A DNA stretch of 64,000 nucleotides from Pseudarthrobacter enclensis (GCF_001457025.1 NZ_KQ758602.1:124001-188000); one strand, 5' to 3'. Counted from the first letter of the stretch, positions 17,542 through 26,502 are shown. Numbers and translations are program-made. The notes: a model not told the origin generated them from the letters alone.

Positions 17542-18099
17542 CTACTTTGCTCCGTCAAGCCGGGCCAGGATTTCCTCGGTGGACTGGATGGGCTGCCGGT
17601 AGGTGGTGGACAGGATCCGGAGCATGTCGGCGGCGTCCTGGTCGGCTTCCGAGGCCATGGCGTCCTTGGCGTATGTGACCCGGATGTTGTGCGCGAACGC
17701 GTCGGCAGCCGTCTGGGCGATGCAGTTGTGGGTGGAGACGCCGGCCAGCACCACCTCGTCGGCGCCCCAGTTCCGCAGGCGGGAGAGCAGGTTGGTGCCC
17801 ACGAATGCGCTGTCCCGGGTTTTGTTCAGCTGCGGCAGGTCCCCCTTGGCCAGACCGGGCACGGACTGCGCCTGCGCGCTGCCGCGGAAGATGAAGCCCT
17901 GGTCGTCGTCGAGCATGCTCAGGGTCCAGGTGGACTTGTCACGCTCGTGCTCGGTGCCCACCAGCAGCGCCGCGTGCCCTGCCTTTGCGAAGCCTTCGAG
18001 CAGCCTGTTGCATTCGCTGACCACGCGGTCCTGCTGTTCAGCCAGTTCCGGTGTTTCGAAGAATGCGTTCTGCATGTCGATGACCAGAAGGGCAATCAT
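17542..18099 (-). CDS. Isochorismatase-family cysteine hydrolase
   Basis: The 185-residue protein has the alpha/beta fold of the family with the three catalytic positions: Asp8 in LLVIDMQNAF, a Lys in LNKTRDSAF (about 93) and Cys in GVSTHNCIAQTAADAF (about 125). The cis-peptide region VVLAGVSTHN is normal. Members hydrolyse isochorismate, nicotinamide, N-carbamoylsarcosine, biuret or ureidoacrylate. Its position next to urease hints at an ammonia- or urea-releasing amide substrate, but it is separated by the palindrome region and could be unrelated. Substrate unassigned. Confidence 0.85.
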   Translation of the reverse strand: MIALLVIDMQNAFFETPELAEQQDRVVSECNRLLEGFAKAGHAALLVGTEHERDKSTWTLSMLDDDQGFIFRGSAQAQSVPGLAKGDLPQLNKTRDSAFVGTNLLSRLRNWGADEVVLAGVSTHNCIAQTAADAFAHNIRVTYAKDAMASEADQDAADMLRILSTTYRQPIQSTEEILARLDGAK

Positions 18100-18186
18100 G
18101 TGCGCACCTTTCCTTCGCCGCTCCGTTGGGGGAAACGTACCCTCGGGCCGGGCAGGCGAAACGGGGCGCTGTCACCTGCTCGATGG

Positions 18187-19191
18187 TCAGGGGGCCGACT
18201 CCCGGATCCGCAGTTCAAACCCTGATTCCACGTGCACTCCGGCCTCGGCGGTTTCGCGGCCTGAGAGCCGGTCCAGCAGGAGTGCCACGGACCGTTCCGC
18301 GATTTCGTCCATGCCAGGTGAGACGGTGGTCAGCGACGGCGAGGCGAACCGGGCTTCGTCGATGTCGTCGAAGCCGGCCACGGCCACGTCCCGCGGTACG
18401 CTGACCCCCCTGATCAGCAGCTCATGCAGGGCACCCAGCGCCAGGACGTCGTTCAGGCCAAAGACGGCATCGAATTCCACACCGGAGTCCAGCAGCCCGG
18501 CGACGGCGGCCGCACCGGCGTCGCGCCGCCACTCGCCGGGAGCGATCAGCGCCGGGTCAAAGGGCGCACCTGCCTGGTCGAGCGCCTGGCGGTAGCCGTG
18601 GAGCCGCAGCCCGGCCGTGCCGGCGGACTCCTCCGGGTGGGCGCCGATCACGGCGATGCGGCGGCGGCCTCCGGCCAGCAGGTGGGCGGTCAGTGCCTGG
18701 GCCGCTTCCCCGTTCTTCATGGTCACCAGGTCGAACCGCGGGTCCACGATGTGCTCGCCGAGCATCACCAGCGGTTTGCTGCCAGCACGCCCGGCGATGG
18801 CGTCGGCACCGATGGACAGCGGGGTGAACAACAGCCCGTCGGTCAGCTGCCGGAACGGGCCCTGGAGGGCATTGAGTTCGGCCCCTGGGTCGGCGTCGGA
18901 TTGTTCGACGAGGACCCGGTAGCCGTGCCTGGCGGCGGCGTTCATCAGCTTGGACGCCAGCTCGGCGTAGTAGGGCGCGGAGAGGTCGGAGAGGACCAGG
19001 CCCAGCATAGAGGTCTTCCCGGACCGCAGGCTCCGGGCTGTCAGGTTGGCTTCGTAGCCCAGCTCGGCGATGGCGTCCTGGACCCGCTGCTTGGTGGCGG
19101 GCCGGATGAATTCGTAGTTGTTCAGGACGTTGGAAACGGTCTTGAGCGAGACACCGGCCGCCTTTGCAACGTCGTTCATGGTGACCGCCAT
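18187..19191 (-). CDS. LacI family transcriptional regulator
   Basis: From the ATG at 19191 (AAGGAGCC upstream) the protein has 334 residues. The N-terminal helix-turn-helix reads MNDVAKAAGVSLKTVSNVLN, followed by the hinge helix region. A periplasmic-binding-like sugar domain spans about 65-330, with GLVLSDLSAPYY and the VAGFDDIDEARFASPSLTTV dimer/ligand segment. It should repress a carbohydrate gene set. A TGCAACGATGTA sequence upstream of it matches nine of twelve positions of the dyad in front of the GH51 gene nearby, which suggests autoregulation and control of arabinose-oligomer use. Confidence 0.9.
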   Translation of the reverse strand: MAVTMNDVAKAAGVSLKTVSNVLNNYEFIRPATKQRVQDAIAELGYEANLTARSLRSGKTSMLGLVLSDLSAPYYAELASKLMNAAARHGYRVLVEQSDADPGAELNALQGPFRQLTDGLLFTPLSIGADAIAGRAGSKPLVMLGEHIVDPRFDLVTMKNGEAAQALTAHLLAGGRRRIAVIGAHPEESAGTAGLRLHGYRQALDQAGAPFDPALIAPGEWRRDAGAAAVAGLLDSGVEFDAVFGLNDVLALGALHELLIRGVSVPRDVAVAGFDDIDEARFASPSLTTVSPGMDEIAERSVALLLDRLSGRETAEAGVHVESGFELRIRESAP

Positions 19192-19229
19192 AGGGTGGCT
19201 CCTTTTCGTGGGATGGCCGGATGCTGGGA

Positions 19230-19241
19230 TACATCGTTGCA
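19230..19241. promoter_or_regulatory. Candidate LacI-type operator before the LacI gene
   Basis: Read on the minus strand the site is TGCAACGATGTA, related to TATAACGTTGTA in front of the arabinofuranosidase gene. A second dyad, CATCGT-5-ACGATG (19232-19248), overlaps it. It lies 38 bases upstream of the start and fits autoregulation. Confidence 0.4.
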
Positions 19242-19351
19242 GACGATGGCTCCGGGACGGCAACCGGGGGGTCTCCCGAGGAGCGGAACGGCTCTCCGGT
19301 CCGGGCCCAGCAACGCCTGTCCGGCTCCAAAGGGCGTACGACGGCGGGAGG

Positions 19352-19942
19352 TCAGGCGTTTGCCTTGGCCGCCTTTGCCGCGGCCTTGGCAGCCTGCTTG
19401 CTGGCCCTGACTTTCACCAGGGATTCAGGGTCCACGATGTCTGCGACGGACAGGTAGGACCCGTCGTCGCCGTAGTGGCCTGCGGCCTCGCGCCAGCCGG
19501 GCGCCTGGAGGCCGCACTGCTTGCCCAGCAGGGCCAGGAAGATCCTGGCTTTCTGGTCGCCGAAGCCGGGCAGGGCCTTGAGGCGCTTCAGCACCTCTGC
19601 GCCGTCGGGGTTGCCCTGGGTCCAGATGGCCGTGGTGTCGCCGCCCCATTCGTTCTGCACGGTCTCGGCAAGCGCCTGGACCCTTGCTGCCATGGAGCCG
19701 GGGAAACGGTGGACGGCGGGCCGTTCCTTGAACATCTCCACGAAGGCCTGGGGATCGTGTTTGGCGATGGCTTCGGGCTTCAGGGATCCGATGCGGGTCC
19801 GGATTTTCTCGGGCCCTGCGAAGGCTGACTCCATGGTTACCTGCTGGTCCAGCAGCATGCCTGTCAGCAGCGCAAAGGCGTCCTCACTCAACAACTTGTC
19901 CGCGGCGGGATCACCGGTGATGTGCAGCTCCATGCCGTCCAT
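19352..19942 (-). CDS. HhH-GPD-type base excision repair family protein
   Basis: The 196-residue protein has the helix-hairpin-helix GPD fold of DNA glycosylases: LLTGMLLDQQVTMESAF (first helices) and LKRLKALPGFGDQKARIFLALLGKQCG, where LPGFGDQKA is the hairpin. The usual catalytic Asp of MutY/Nth is not obvious after the hairpin, and the Fe-S cysteines are missing. This is a small actinobacterial branch whose activity is not settled. The C-terminus is a Lys/Ala tail (VRASKQAAKAAAKAAKANA) likely to bind DNA. It lies 47 bases after the arabinofuranosidase stop and may be co-transcribed. Confidence 0.78.
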   Translation of the reverse strand: MDGMELHITGDPAADKLLSEDAFALLTGMLLDQQVTMESAFAGPEKIRTRIGSLKPEAIAKHDPQAFVEMFKERPAVHRFPGSMAARVQALAETVQNEWGGDTTAIWTQGNPDGAEVLKRLKALPGFGDQKARIFLALLGKQCGLQAPGWREAAGHYGDDGSYLSVADIVDPESLVKVRASKQAAKAAAKAAKANA

Positions 19943-19989
19943 CCTCCCACCTGCGCGCCGCCGCCGTCATGAGGACGCCTTCGGGGCGG

Positions 19990-21552
19990 CTAGTTGTCCA
20001 CGGCCAGCCGGATCATGGACCAGGAAACGGCCGGAAGCCCGGCGGTGAGGCGGCCGCCGTCGACCTTGACGGAGCCGTTGTCGGACGGCAGGACGGACGT
20101 GGAATCGTCCGCGCCCGCCTGCCAGTAGGGGTCCTTGTTGGCGTAGGTGAGGGCCTCCACCACACGGACGGCCCCCAGCCCGGCAATGGCCGCGTCCAGG
20201 GCAAGTGCATTCTCGGCGGAACGGTTGACGGCGAAGATCACGGCCTCGCCCTTGTCAGGGTCGAAGGTGGCAACGGCGGACAGGGCGGCGACGTCCGCCG
20301 TCGTGCCGCCGCTGACCAGCGGGGATTCGACGGCGAGCTGCAGCACCGTGCCGGAAGCGTGTTTCGAGGTCAGGGCAAACGGGTGGAAAGTGGTCTGCTT
20401 CCAGGCGCGGCCGCCCGGTTCGGTCATGATCGGGGCGATCACGTTGACCAGTTGCGCAAGGGACGCTGAGTGCACCCGGTCAGTGTGCTTCAACAAGGTG
20501 ATCAACAGGTCGCCCACCACGACGGCGTCGGCCACGGTGTAGGTGTCTTCCAGGAGGACGGGGGCAACGGGCCAGTCCTTGCCGGAGGGTGCCTTGGACT
20601 CACCGCGGCTCATGTGCCAGACGTTCCACTCATCGAAGGAGATATTCACCTGCTTGGTGGACTTCTTCACGGACTTCACATGGTCGATGTGGCTGACGAT
20701 GTCCCGGATAAAGGCGTCCATCCGGTGGCCGGCGCAAAGGTGCTCCTGGAGGTCGCCGAAGTCTTCGAAGTACTGGTGGGCGGAGATAAGGTCCACCAGG
20801 TCATACGTTTCGGTCAGGACAACCCGCTCCCATTCGCCGAACGTGTCCATGGTGGGTCCGGAGCTGCCGCAGGCCACCAGTTCCAGGTCCGGTTCGACCA
20901 TCCGCATGGCGCGGGCGGTGTCCGCGGCGAGCCGCCCGTATTCGAGGGCATTCTTGTGCCCAATCTGCCACGGGCCGTCCATTTCGTTGCCCAGGCACCA
21001 CATGGTGATGCCGTAGCCGTTGGGGGCGCCGTTGCCGCGGCGCTGGTCCGAGAGGCTGGTCCCGCCGTCGATGTTGCAGTACTCCAGGAGGTCCAGCGCC
21101 TCCTGGGTTCCGCGGGTGCCCAGGTTGACGGCCATCATGGGCTCAACGCCGGCTTTGGCGGACCAGGCCGCGAATTCGTCCACCCCCACTTGGTTGGGGT
21201 CCGTGGAGTGCCAGGCGAGGTCGAGCCGGACGGGCCGCTGGTCCTTCGGGCCCACCCCATCTTCCCAGCGGTAGCCGGAGACAAAGTTGCCTCCGGGGTA
21301 GCGCACCGTGGATACGCCGAGTTCGCGGGTGAGTTCCAGGACGTCGGTGCGGAAGCCGTCTTCATCGGCGGCCGGGTGCCCGGGTTCGTAGATGCCGGTG
21401 TACACGCACCGGCCCAGGTGCTCCACGAAAGCGCCGAAGGTCCGGCGGCGGACGGGGCCGACCGTGAAGGCCGGATCGATGGTTACTTTGGCTGCTGCGG
21501 GCTCTTGTTTGGCCGCGGGTCCGGCGTGGGAGTGGGATTCAGGGGTTGCCAC
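19990..21552 (-). CDS. Alpha-L-arabinofuranosidase, GH51 family
   Basis: From the GTG at 21552 (GAGGACC upstream) the protein has 520 residues. Longer starts at 21600 or 21654 would lie upstream of the predicted transcription start. The TIM barrel holds the acid/base Glu in WCLGNEMDGPWQIGH and the nucleophile Glu in ISFDEWNVW; YEPGHPAADEDGFR and VRYPGGNFVSGYRWEDG are family blocks. A beta-sandwich follows. With no signal peptide it is cytosolic and would release arabinose from imported arabino-oligosaccharides. It stands alone here, without araBAD or a sugar transporter nearby; the LacI gene downstream is a likely regulator. Confidence 0.93.
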   Translation of the reverse strand: MATPESHSHAGPAAKQEPAAAKVTIDPAFTVGPVRRRTFGAFVEHLGRCVYTGIYEPGHPAADEDGFRTDVLELTRELGVSTVRYPGGNFVSGYRWEDGVGPKDQRPVRLDLAWHSTDPNQVGVDEFAAWSAKAGVEPMMAVNLGTRGTQEALDLLEYCNIDGGTSLSDQRRGNGAPNGYGITMWCLGNEMDGPWQIGHKNALEYGRLAADTARAMRMVEPDLELVACGSSGPTMDTFGEWERVVLTETYDLVDLISAHQYFEDFGDLQEHLCAGHRMDAFIRDIVSHIDHVKSVKKSTKQVNISFDEWNVWHMSRGESKAPSGKDWPVAPVLLEDTYTVADAVVVGDLLITLLKHTDRVHSASLAQLVNVIAPIMTEPGGRAWKQTTFHPFALTSKHASGTVLQLAVESPLVSGGTTADVAALSAVATFDPDKGEAVIFAVNRSAENALALDAAIAGLGAVRVVEALTYANKDPYWQAGADDSTSVLPSDNGSVKVDGGRLTAGLPAVSWSMIRLAVDN

Positions 21553-21874
21553 AGAAAGGTCCTCGTTCTCTTTCAAATTTACAACGTTATAGAAAGACAT
21601 TCTTGATGCTCGGACGGAACGAGTCAAGGGAGGCCGCGTACGCCGTCGCACCACCGCTGCCGCTATGGGGCCAGCACCTGTTTTGAGCCCGCGCGCGGCC
21701 CACCTGCGGCTACGGGAAAGCGCAGGTAGGGCTCCGGCGAATCCAAGTAATACCTAATCTGAAAGACGAGTACCTCTTACTCATTCACCCCCGGCGGCCC
21801 GCCCACTAGGTTTTTTCACAGGGACATGACGGGGTTTGTCCCGGAGGAATTCAGCTCACCAGGGGGTAGTGAGA
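21553..21874. promoter_or_regulatory. Divergent region between GH51 and ANTAR genes, with GH51 promoter and operator
   Basis: This is the longest gene-free stretch in the window. On the minus strand, TTGACT (21622-21627), a 17-base spacer and AAGAAT (21599-21604) form a good promoter for the GH51 gene. Just downstream of the expected start site lies TATAACGTTGTA (21580-21591), a LacI-type dyad centred on AACGTT, placed to block elongation. On the plus strand there is a GGAGG (21843-21847) without a usable start, and AGGGGG (21861-21866) before the chosen GTG of the ANTAR gene. An imperfect CACCTGCG/CGCAGGTAG hairpin is also present. Nothing else stands out. Confidence 0.6.
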
Positions 21875-22900
21875 GTGGCAGTTCATGCACGGCAGGTGAG
21901 CCAAAACTTCCCGGTCCAGCGGACACGGGTAATTAGCGGGGCCGGCGACGAGGAGGCCTTTGAGACCAAGGCCTCTCCCCCAGCCGTCGCCGGCCCTCTC
22001 ATGTCTCCGCGCCTTCGCGGTGCCCGGTCCCAGGGACCGCCCGGCGCCGCCCGACAGGCCAGCCCGCACCCGGCGGGGGCATCCGCTTTACCGGCACCGG
22101 CCCACCCAGTGCCGGCTGCTGGCGCTGCCGGGCAGTCCATGCTGCTGGACCTGGTCACCGGGGCGGAATCCCTGACCGAGTCCCTTGACCGGCTGGCGGC
22201 CGCAGCGGCCCAGTCGGTGCGGGGAACCGCCGGCCGCGGCATTGCCTGCGCCGCGGTCCTGCACCAGGCGCGGCGGACGCCTTCGATCACCGGCACCTCT
22301 CCGGAGGCCGTGCACATGATGGCGTGGGAGCAGCAGGCCGCTGAAGGCCCGGCCAGCGAGGTGCTGGCCGGCGGCCATCCGGTGGCAGTGCTGCAACGTC
22401 ATGGCGACTTCCGCTGGCCGCGCTACTGCAGCGAACTCCAGCATGCCGGGTTCGGCAGCGTCCTGGGCGTGCGGCTTCGGCTTGAGGGCCCCGAGGCAGG
22501 CCACCCCGGTGGCGGCGGGCCGGACGGGCATCTGCCGGACCGGCGCACGGAGACCCAGGCGGCACTGGCGTTCTTCGCCCAGGACGCGAAGGCCTTCCCG
22601 TTGCAGGCCATCGCAGAGGCCCGGGCTTTCGCCGGCCTCGCGGCCCGGAGCCTCCAGATGGCCATCGACCTGCACACAGCCCGTTCCATGGCCTCGGACC
22701 TTCGCTCGGCACTGGACAGCCGGACGTCCATCAACGTGGCATGCGGGGTGATCATGGCCCAGAACCGGTGCTCGTACCACGAGGCGTTCTCCATCCTGGC
22801 CAAGGCGTCCAGCCACCGTAATGTCAAGGTGCGCAGGATCGCCGAGGACATCCTGGAGCGGCTCCCGGAAGGCGCGCCCCCGTCGCACTTCGGCCACTGA
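21875..22900 (+). CDS. GAF and ANTAR domain regulator
   Basis: From the GTG at 21875 the protein has 341 residues; the start is uncertain (TTG 21836 and ATG 22000 are also in frame). The first 85 residues are Pro/Ala-rich and probably disordered. A GAF-like domain covers about 90-265, with a Gly-rich insertion (EAGHPGGGGPDG) that is unusual. The C-terminal ANTAR domain has SINVACGVIMAQNRCSYHEA followed by the paired helices. It should bind hexaloop hairpin pairs in RNA as an antiterminator. The C-terminal domain is very similar to that of the protein at 1113, so the two are probably paralogues. Confidence 0.82.
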   Translation: MAVHARQVSQNFPVQRTRVISGAGDEEAFETKASPPAVAGPLMSPRLRGARSQGPPGAARQASPHPAGASALPAPAHPVPAAGAAGQSMLLDLVTGAESLTESLDRLAAAAAQSVRGTAGRGIACAAVLHQARRTPSITGTSPEAVHMMAWEQQAAEGPASEVLAGGHPVAVLQRHGDFRWPRYCSELQHAGFGSVLGVRLRLEGPEAGHPGGGGPDGHLPDRRTETQAALAFFAQDAKAFPLQAIAEARAFAGLAARSLQMAIDLHTARSMASDLRSALDSRTSINVACGVIMAQNRCSYHEAFSILAKASSHRNVKVRRIAEDILERLPEGAPPSHFGH

Positions 22901-22946
22901 CCGGATCGGGCCACGGCCGGTCCGGACCAGCTTTCAGTCCAGGAAT

Positions 22947-23612
22947 TCAGTCCTGCGGCGCGGCTTTGCGGCTGAAGACCATGTGGACCACCCCGGACGG
23001 GGACGGGGTGGCCTCAATGTCGAAGCGTTCCTCGAGCCCCTCCAACCCGTCCCAGAGCCGCTCGCCGCGCCCCAGGATGATTGGCACCACCACGACGTGC
23101 AGGTGGTCGATGAGGTCTGCTTCCAGGAACTGCCTGACGGTGGCGGCACCGCCGCCGATCCGCACGTCGCCGCCATCGGCCAGGGCGCGGGCCTGCTCAA
23201 GCGCGGCGGCCGGATCCGCGTCCACAAAGTGGAAGGTGGTGCCGCCCTCCATCTCCAGGACGGGCCGGGGATGGTGCGTCAGCACCACCACCGGGGTGTG
23301 GAAGACGGGGTTGTCACCCCACCACCCCTTCCATTCCTCGTCCTGCCAGGGTCCGCGCTGTGGGCCGAATTTGTTCCGGCCCATGATCTCGACGCCGACT
23401 CCGTTGCCCCACTGGCTGGCGAATGCCTCGTCCACCCCGCGGCTGCCGGCCGTGGTGCCGTGCAGGCCCATTTCCCGGAAAGTGCGGGTCTCGAACGCCC
23501 ATTCCATCAGCCGCGATCCCGCATGGCCGAACGGGGTTTCAAGCGTCTGCCCCTCGCCGGCGCCAAAGCCGTCAAGGGAAATCGAGAAGTTGTGCACACG
23601 GACGAGGGACAT
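22947..23612 (-). CDS. Dihydrofolate reductase family (RibD C-terminal-like) protein
   Basis: From the ATG at 23612 (CAGGAGATG upstream) the protein has 221 residues. It begins LVRVHNFSISLDGFGAG, where SLDG is the family signature, and ends in strands with VVVPIILGRGERLWDGL, the conserved LxGxGxxL substrate segment. VRIGGGAATVRQFLEADLIDH is the nucleotide-binding GGG region. Such reductases use NADPH on deazaflavin, pterin or unknown substrates; the real substrate of this large group is generally not known. It is convergent with the ANTAR gene and divergent from the membrane protein at 23818. Confidence 0.85.
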   Translation of the reverse strand: MSLVRVHNFSISLDGFGAGEGQTLETPFGHAGSRLMEWAFETRTFREMGLHGTTAGSRGVDEAFASQWGNGVGVEIMGRNKFGPQRGPWQDEEWKGWWGDNPVFHTPVVVLTHHPRPVLEMEGGTTFHFVDADPAAALEQARALADGGDVRIGGGAATVRQFLEADLIDHLHVVVVPIILGRGERLWDGLEGLEERFDIEATPSPSGVVHMVFSRKAAPQD

Positions 23613-23817
23613 GTCATCTCCTGAAGGCTGCGGGTCCAGATCACCCCGGTTGACCCACTCTAGGGTTGCGGGGCCGGCCAACTCCAGAGGTTTCGGCGCA
23701 GTGAATTCCGCGCATGGGCACGGGACAGGGAAACCACGCCCGCGAAAACCCGTTCAAAGGAGGCAGACCGGGGTACGGTCCACTGGTACTGCCAACCGCA
23801 CGCAGAGGGGAAGCCGC

Positions 23818-24300
23818 GTGAACACCGCCGGAACACCACCGCACCGGCCTCGCCTTGCCGCGCTGGCCTGGCTGCCCGGCCCCCTTGCCACCGGCCTGGG
23901 GCTCGCGGCGCACGTCCTGGGCGGCGGCGCCTCCCCCGCTCCCCTGATCGTGGTGGCTTTGGCGGCGCTGCTGGGCATGGCGGCCGCCATCGGCAGGCCG
24001 TGGCGGCTGCCCGGGTGGGGCCTGCTGCTGTTATCCGGGGTTGTCCAGCAAGTGCTCCACCTGGCCTTCGCAGCTTTCTCAGTGTCCACCGGAATCGACC
24101 TGCCCACCCACGGCCATGGCAGCGCCCCGGCCGCCGATACAGCAGGCGGCGGAGCGCAGGCAACCGCACCGCACGACCTCCACCTCCTGCTGTACCTGCA
24201 CATGGGGGCGGCGCTGGTGACGGCGTGGGCCACCGGCCGGCTCGCCAGGGCCGCGGCGAAGCCTGCAGCCCTGGCAGTGGCCGGTCCGGAGCAGGCCTAG
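23818..24300 (+). CDS. Small integral membrane protein of unknown function
   Basis: From the GTG at 23818 (GAGGGGAAG upstream) the protein has 160 residues and four likely membrane helices: about 14-35, 40-58, 66-85 and 125-145. A polar, His/Gly-containing loop (THGHGSAPAADTAGGG) lies between helices 3 and 4, and the chain ends in a short cytosolic basic and Ala-rich tail. I do not recognise a family; the topology resembles small metal-handling or DUF membrane proteins. It is convergent with the anti-sigma gene (10-base gap). Confidence 0.6.
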   Translation: MNTAGTPPHRPRLAALAWLPGPLATGLGLAAHVLGGGASPAPLIVVALAALLGMAAAIGRPWRLPGWGLLLLSGVVQQVLHLAFAAFSVSTGIDLPTHGHGSAPAADTAGGGAQATAPHDLHLLLYLHMGAALVTAWATGRLARAAAKPAALAVAGPEQA

Positions 24301-24310
24301 CTTGGGGCGC

Positions 24311-25102
24311 TCAGGAGGTCAGGGTCCCACGCACAATGCTGACGCTGGAATGGGCCGGGTTGCCGTCCACGGGTTCATCGGAAACGTCCACAATCGGGTA
24401 GTCCGCCAACTGCAGGCCGGCAGGGACCTGGAACGTCCCGGAGTCTGAGTTCATCACACCCAGGCTGACCAGTCGGGACAGGTCGGGGGCGATCAGCCAG
24501 ACCTCCTGGTAGCCGCGCGCCTCGTCCTTGTCCAGGGTGACCTGCAGGCTTCGGGAACCGTCAGCGGACTCCACCACCTTGGCGGACCCTGTGGCAGAGT
24601 ACTGCGCCAGCGGCGTGAGCTGCGCCTGCGCCAGCTGGGTGGGCTGGGCCGGACGGGTTCCCGCCCAGATTCCCCCGGCCGCCACCAGCACCACGGCCGC
24701 GGCAGCAGCCACCCAGGTTCCCGTCCGCTGCCACCAGGCCTTCTTCCGCGGGACAAATGAGGCAACGTTCGACGGCGGCGGGCCGGCGGGTTCCCCGGCA
24801 TTCCTTTCGGTTGCGGCAGGTTGTCCGCCGGCGGCCGCCGTCGGGGCGGCAGCAGTCAGGGGGTCCTCCCGCACGGATTCGCCGAGGCCCAGTTCCCCGT
24901 GGATTCCCGCCCACACCTGCGGCCCGGGAATGGAGAGCCGGCTGGTGTCCGGCGTGGTCCTGACAGCGTCAACGGTGCGGCGGAGTGCGGCGTAATCAGC
25001 GGCGCACTCAGCGCAGCCCTCAAGGTGCTCCCGGCCTTCCGGGTCTTCCCAGCCCTCGTACAGCGCAAGGAGGCTCAACTGTTCCGGATCAAGATGCGGC
25101 AT
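24311..25102 (-). CDS. rskA: Anti-sigma factor, RskA type
   Basis: The 263-residue protein has a cytosolic N-terminus with a zinc anti-sigma motif (HLEGCAECAADY, about 25-36). It has a Pro/Ala-rich stretch, one membrane helix (WVAAAAAVVLVAAGGIWAG, about 130) and an extracytoplasmic RskA domain ending in WLIAPDLSRLVSLGVM and FQVPAGLQLADYPIVDVS. RskA-type proteins hold their ECF sigma factor until regulated proteolysis releases it. Its start overlaps the sigK stop by 14 bases, so the two are made together. The signal sensed is not evident. Confidence 0.88.
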   Translation of the reverse strand: MPHLDPEQLSLLALYEGWEDPEGREHLEGCAECAADYAALRRTVDAVRTTPDTSRLSIPGPQVWAGIHGELGLGESVREDPLTAAAPTAAAGGQPAATERNAGEPAGPPPSNVASFVPRKKAWWQRTGTWVAAAAAVVLVAAGGIWAGTRPAQPTQLAQAQLTPLAQYSATGSAKVVESADGSRSLQVTLDKDEARGYQEVWLIAPDLSRLVSLGVMNSDSGTFQVPAGLQLADYPIVDVSDEPVDGNPAHSSVSIVRGTLTS

Positions 25103-25670
25103 GGTCTACCTCCAATCTGCTTCTCAAATGCGTCAGGCTGCGGCGGATGTGGCTCTTGACCGTACCAAGGGGCAGGTCAAGTTTCCTCGAGATCTGCTCG
25201 TGCGTCAGATCCTCGTAGAACGCCAGTTTCATGATGGATCCCTGGGGCTCGCCCAGCCGCTCCAGTTCGCCATCCAGGAGCAGCCGGTCCGCCAGGACTT
25301 CAGCGGCTTCCGTTCCGGCACCGGTGTCCGCGGCGGCCAGCCCGGCGCCGGCGGCTGCGTACGCCTTGCGGGCTTCCCGGGCCGAGGACGAATGGGCGTC
25401 GGCGATGGCGTTGCGGGTGATGCCCACGATCCATGCGGGAAGGCGCGCCACCTGCGGGTTGAAGGTGTTCCGCGAGCGCCAGACCCGGATGAAGACTTCC
25501 TGGGTGACGTCGTCGGCGGCGGCCCGGTCCGCCAGGGAGCGCAGCGCCAGGGTGTGCACCAGCGGCGCGAATTCACGGTAGGCCGCCGCGAGGGCCGACT
25601 CGTCACCCGCCAGGAAGGACGCGGTGAGTGCGTCGTCCCACCCCCGGGAGGGCTGCGCGGGAAGTGCCAT
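25089..25670 (-). CDS. sigK: ECF sigma factor, SigK-like
   Basis: From the ATG at 25670 (AAGGAGTCC upstream) the protein has 193 residues. Region 2 (about 30-95) contains DVTQEVFIRVWRSRNTFN, and region 4 (about 135-185) contains LTHEQISRKLDLPLGTVKSHIRRSL, the DNA-binding helix-turn-helix. The partner is the RskA-type anti-sigma gene directly downstream. Upstream lie a class F sortase and a DUF4397 protein in the same orientation, so the sigma factor probably controls surface display. SigK is the closest named relative; orthology to the mycobacterial protein is not certain. Confidence 0.85.
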   Translation of the reverse strand: MALPAQPSRGWDDALTASFLAGDESALAAAYREFAPLVHTLALRSLADRAAADDVTQEVFIRVWRSRNTFNPQVARLPAWIVGITRNAIADAHSSSAREARKAYAAAGAGLAAADTGAGTEAAEVLADRLLLDGELERLGEPQGSIMKLAFYEDLTHEQISRKLDLPLGTVKSHIRRSLTHLRSRLEVDHAAS

Positions 25671-25718
25671 CAGGGACTCCTTCCCGGCGTCGGCGACGAG
25701 AAACACGGCTGCCGCCGC

Positions 25719-26447
25719 CTATCCGGGGACGGCGGTGACTATCACATTGTCGCTGTAGTCCATCCGCTCGTCCAGCCACCTGCCGCCGCAGGTGACAACC
25801 TTGAGTTCGTGGGGCCCTGTGCGGCGGAACAGGGCGCCGCCGTCGAACTTGTCCTTGGCCATCAGCTCAACCCGGGTCACCCGGTAGGTGAGGGGCGGGG
25901 CACCGTCGCGGCCCACCCTGATAACTGTTCCCGCAACCAGTGACTTCAATGCCGAGAACGGCGCCCGGTCCGAAGTGGTGTCGATGTGGCCGGCGATCAC
26001 GGCAGCGCCCTGGGACGCCCCCGGGGCAGGACCGAACCGGTACCAGGCCGCCTGGTCGAAGGCATCCGGAATCTCCATGGCTCCCCCGTCCGACACGCCT
26101 CCGGGTTGCACCGGCATGTCGATGGCGGTCCCCTCGACGGTCAGCGAAGTGGGCGCCGGATCGGCTTGCGGGGCCTGGAGTGTTGCCGGATGGATGGGGA
26201 CCACGGCGGAGGCCGGCGGGGTGGCGGGCGGTGCCGTGGTGCCGGCCGCCGCAGGCGTCCCGGGCGCGGCGGCGGACGGCACAGCCACGGACGGAAGAGG
26301 GCCGGTGGACGCCGGGCCGGCGGGCGCTGTTCCGGCGCCGGACGGCGCGCAGGCGGTCAGCAGGAGGGCCGCCGCGAGCAACCCGGCCCCCTGAAAACGT
26401 GAAGGACGACGGCGGGACCCGCCTGCCGTCGTCGTGCGCCCTGTCAT
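25719..26447 (-). CDS. Class F sortase, lipoprotein-type N-terminus
   Basis: From the ATG at 26447 (GGGAGGC upstream) the protein has 242 residues. Residues 1-33 form a signal sequence with a lipobox ending LLLTAC (Cys33). A long Pro/Ala/Thr linker runs to about 105. The sortase barrel follows with the catalytic His in AGHIDT and Cys in LKVVTCGGRW near the C-terminus, plus the later Arg expected in the active site. Class F sortases of actinobacteria attach or process surface proteins. It sits between the DUF4397 gene and sigK in one orientation. Confidence 0.88.
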   Translation of the reverse strand: MTGRTTTAGGSRRRPSRFQGAGLLAAALLLTACAPSGAGTAPAGPASTGPLPSVAVPSAAAPGTPAAAGTTAPPATPPASAVVPIHPATLQAPQADPAPTSLTVEGTAIDMPVQPGGVSDGGAMEIPDAFDQAAWYRFGPAPGASQGAAVIAGHIDTTSDRAPFSALKSLVAGTVIRVGRDGAPPLTYRVTRVELMAKDKFDGGALFRRTGPHELKVVTCGGRWLDERMDYSDNVIVTAVPG

Positions 26448-26502
26448 GAGCCGCGCCTCCCTGCCGTTCGATGGTTGGCGCCGGAAAGGCGCCGGAGATG
26501 AT

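Noticed and set aside
22966..23817. Upstream extension of the membrane protein frame
   Set aside because: It is antisense to the DHFR-like gene. The membrane protein proper starts at GTG 23818 with its own ribosome site.
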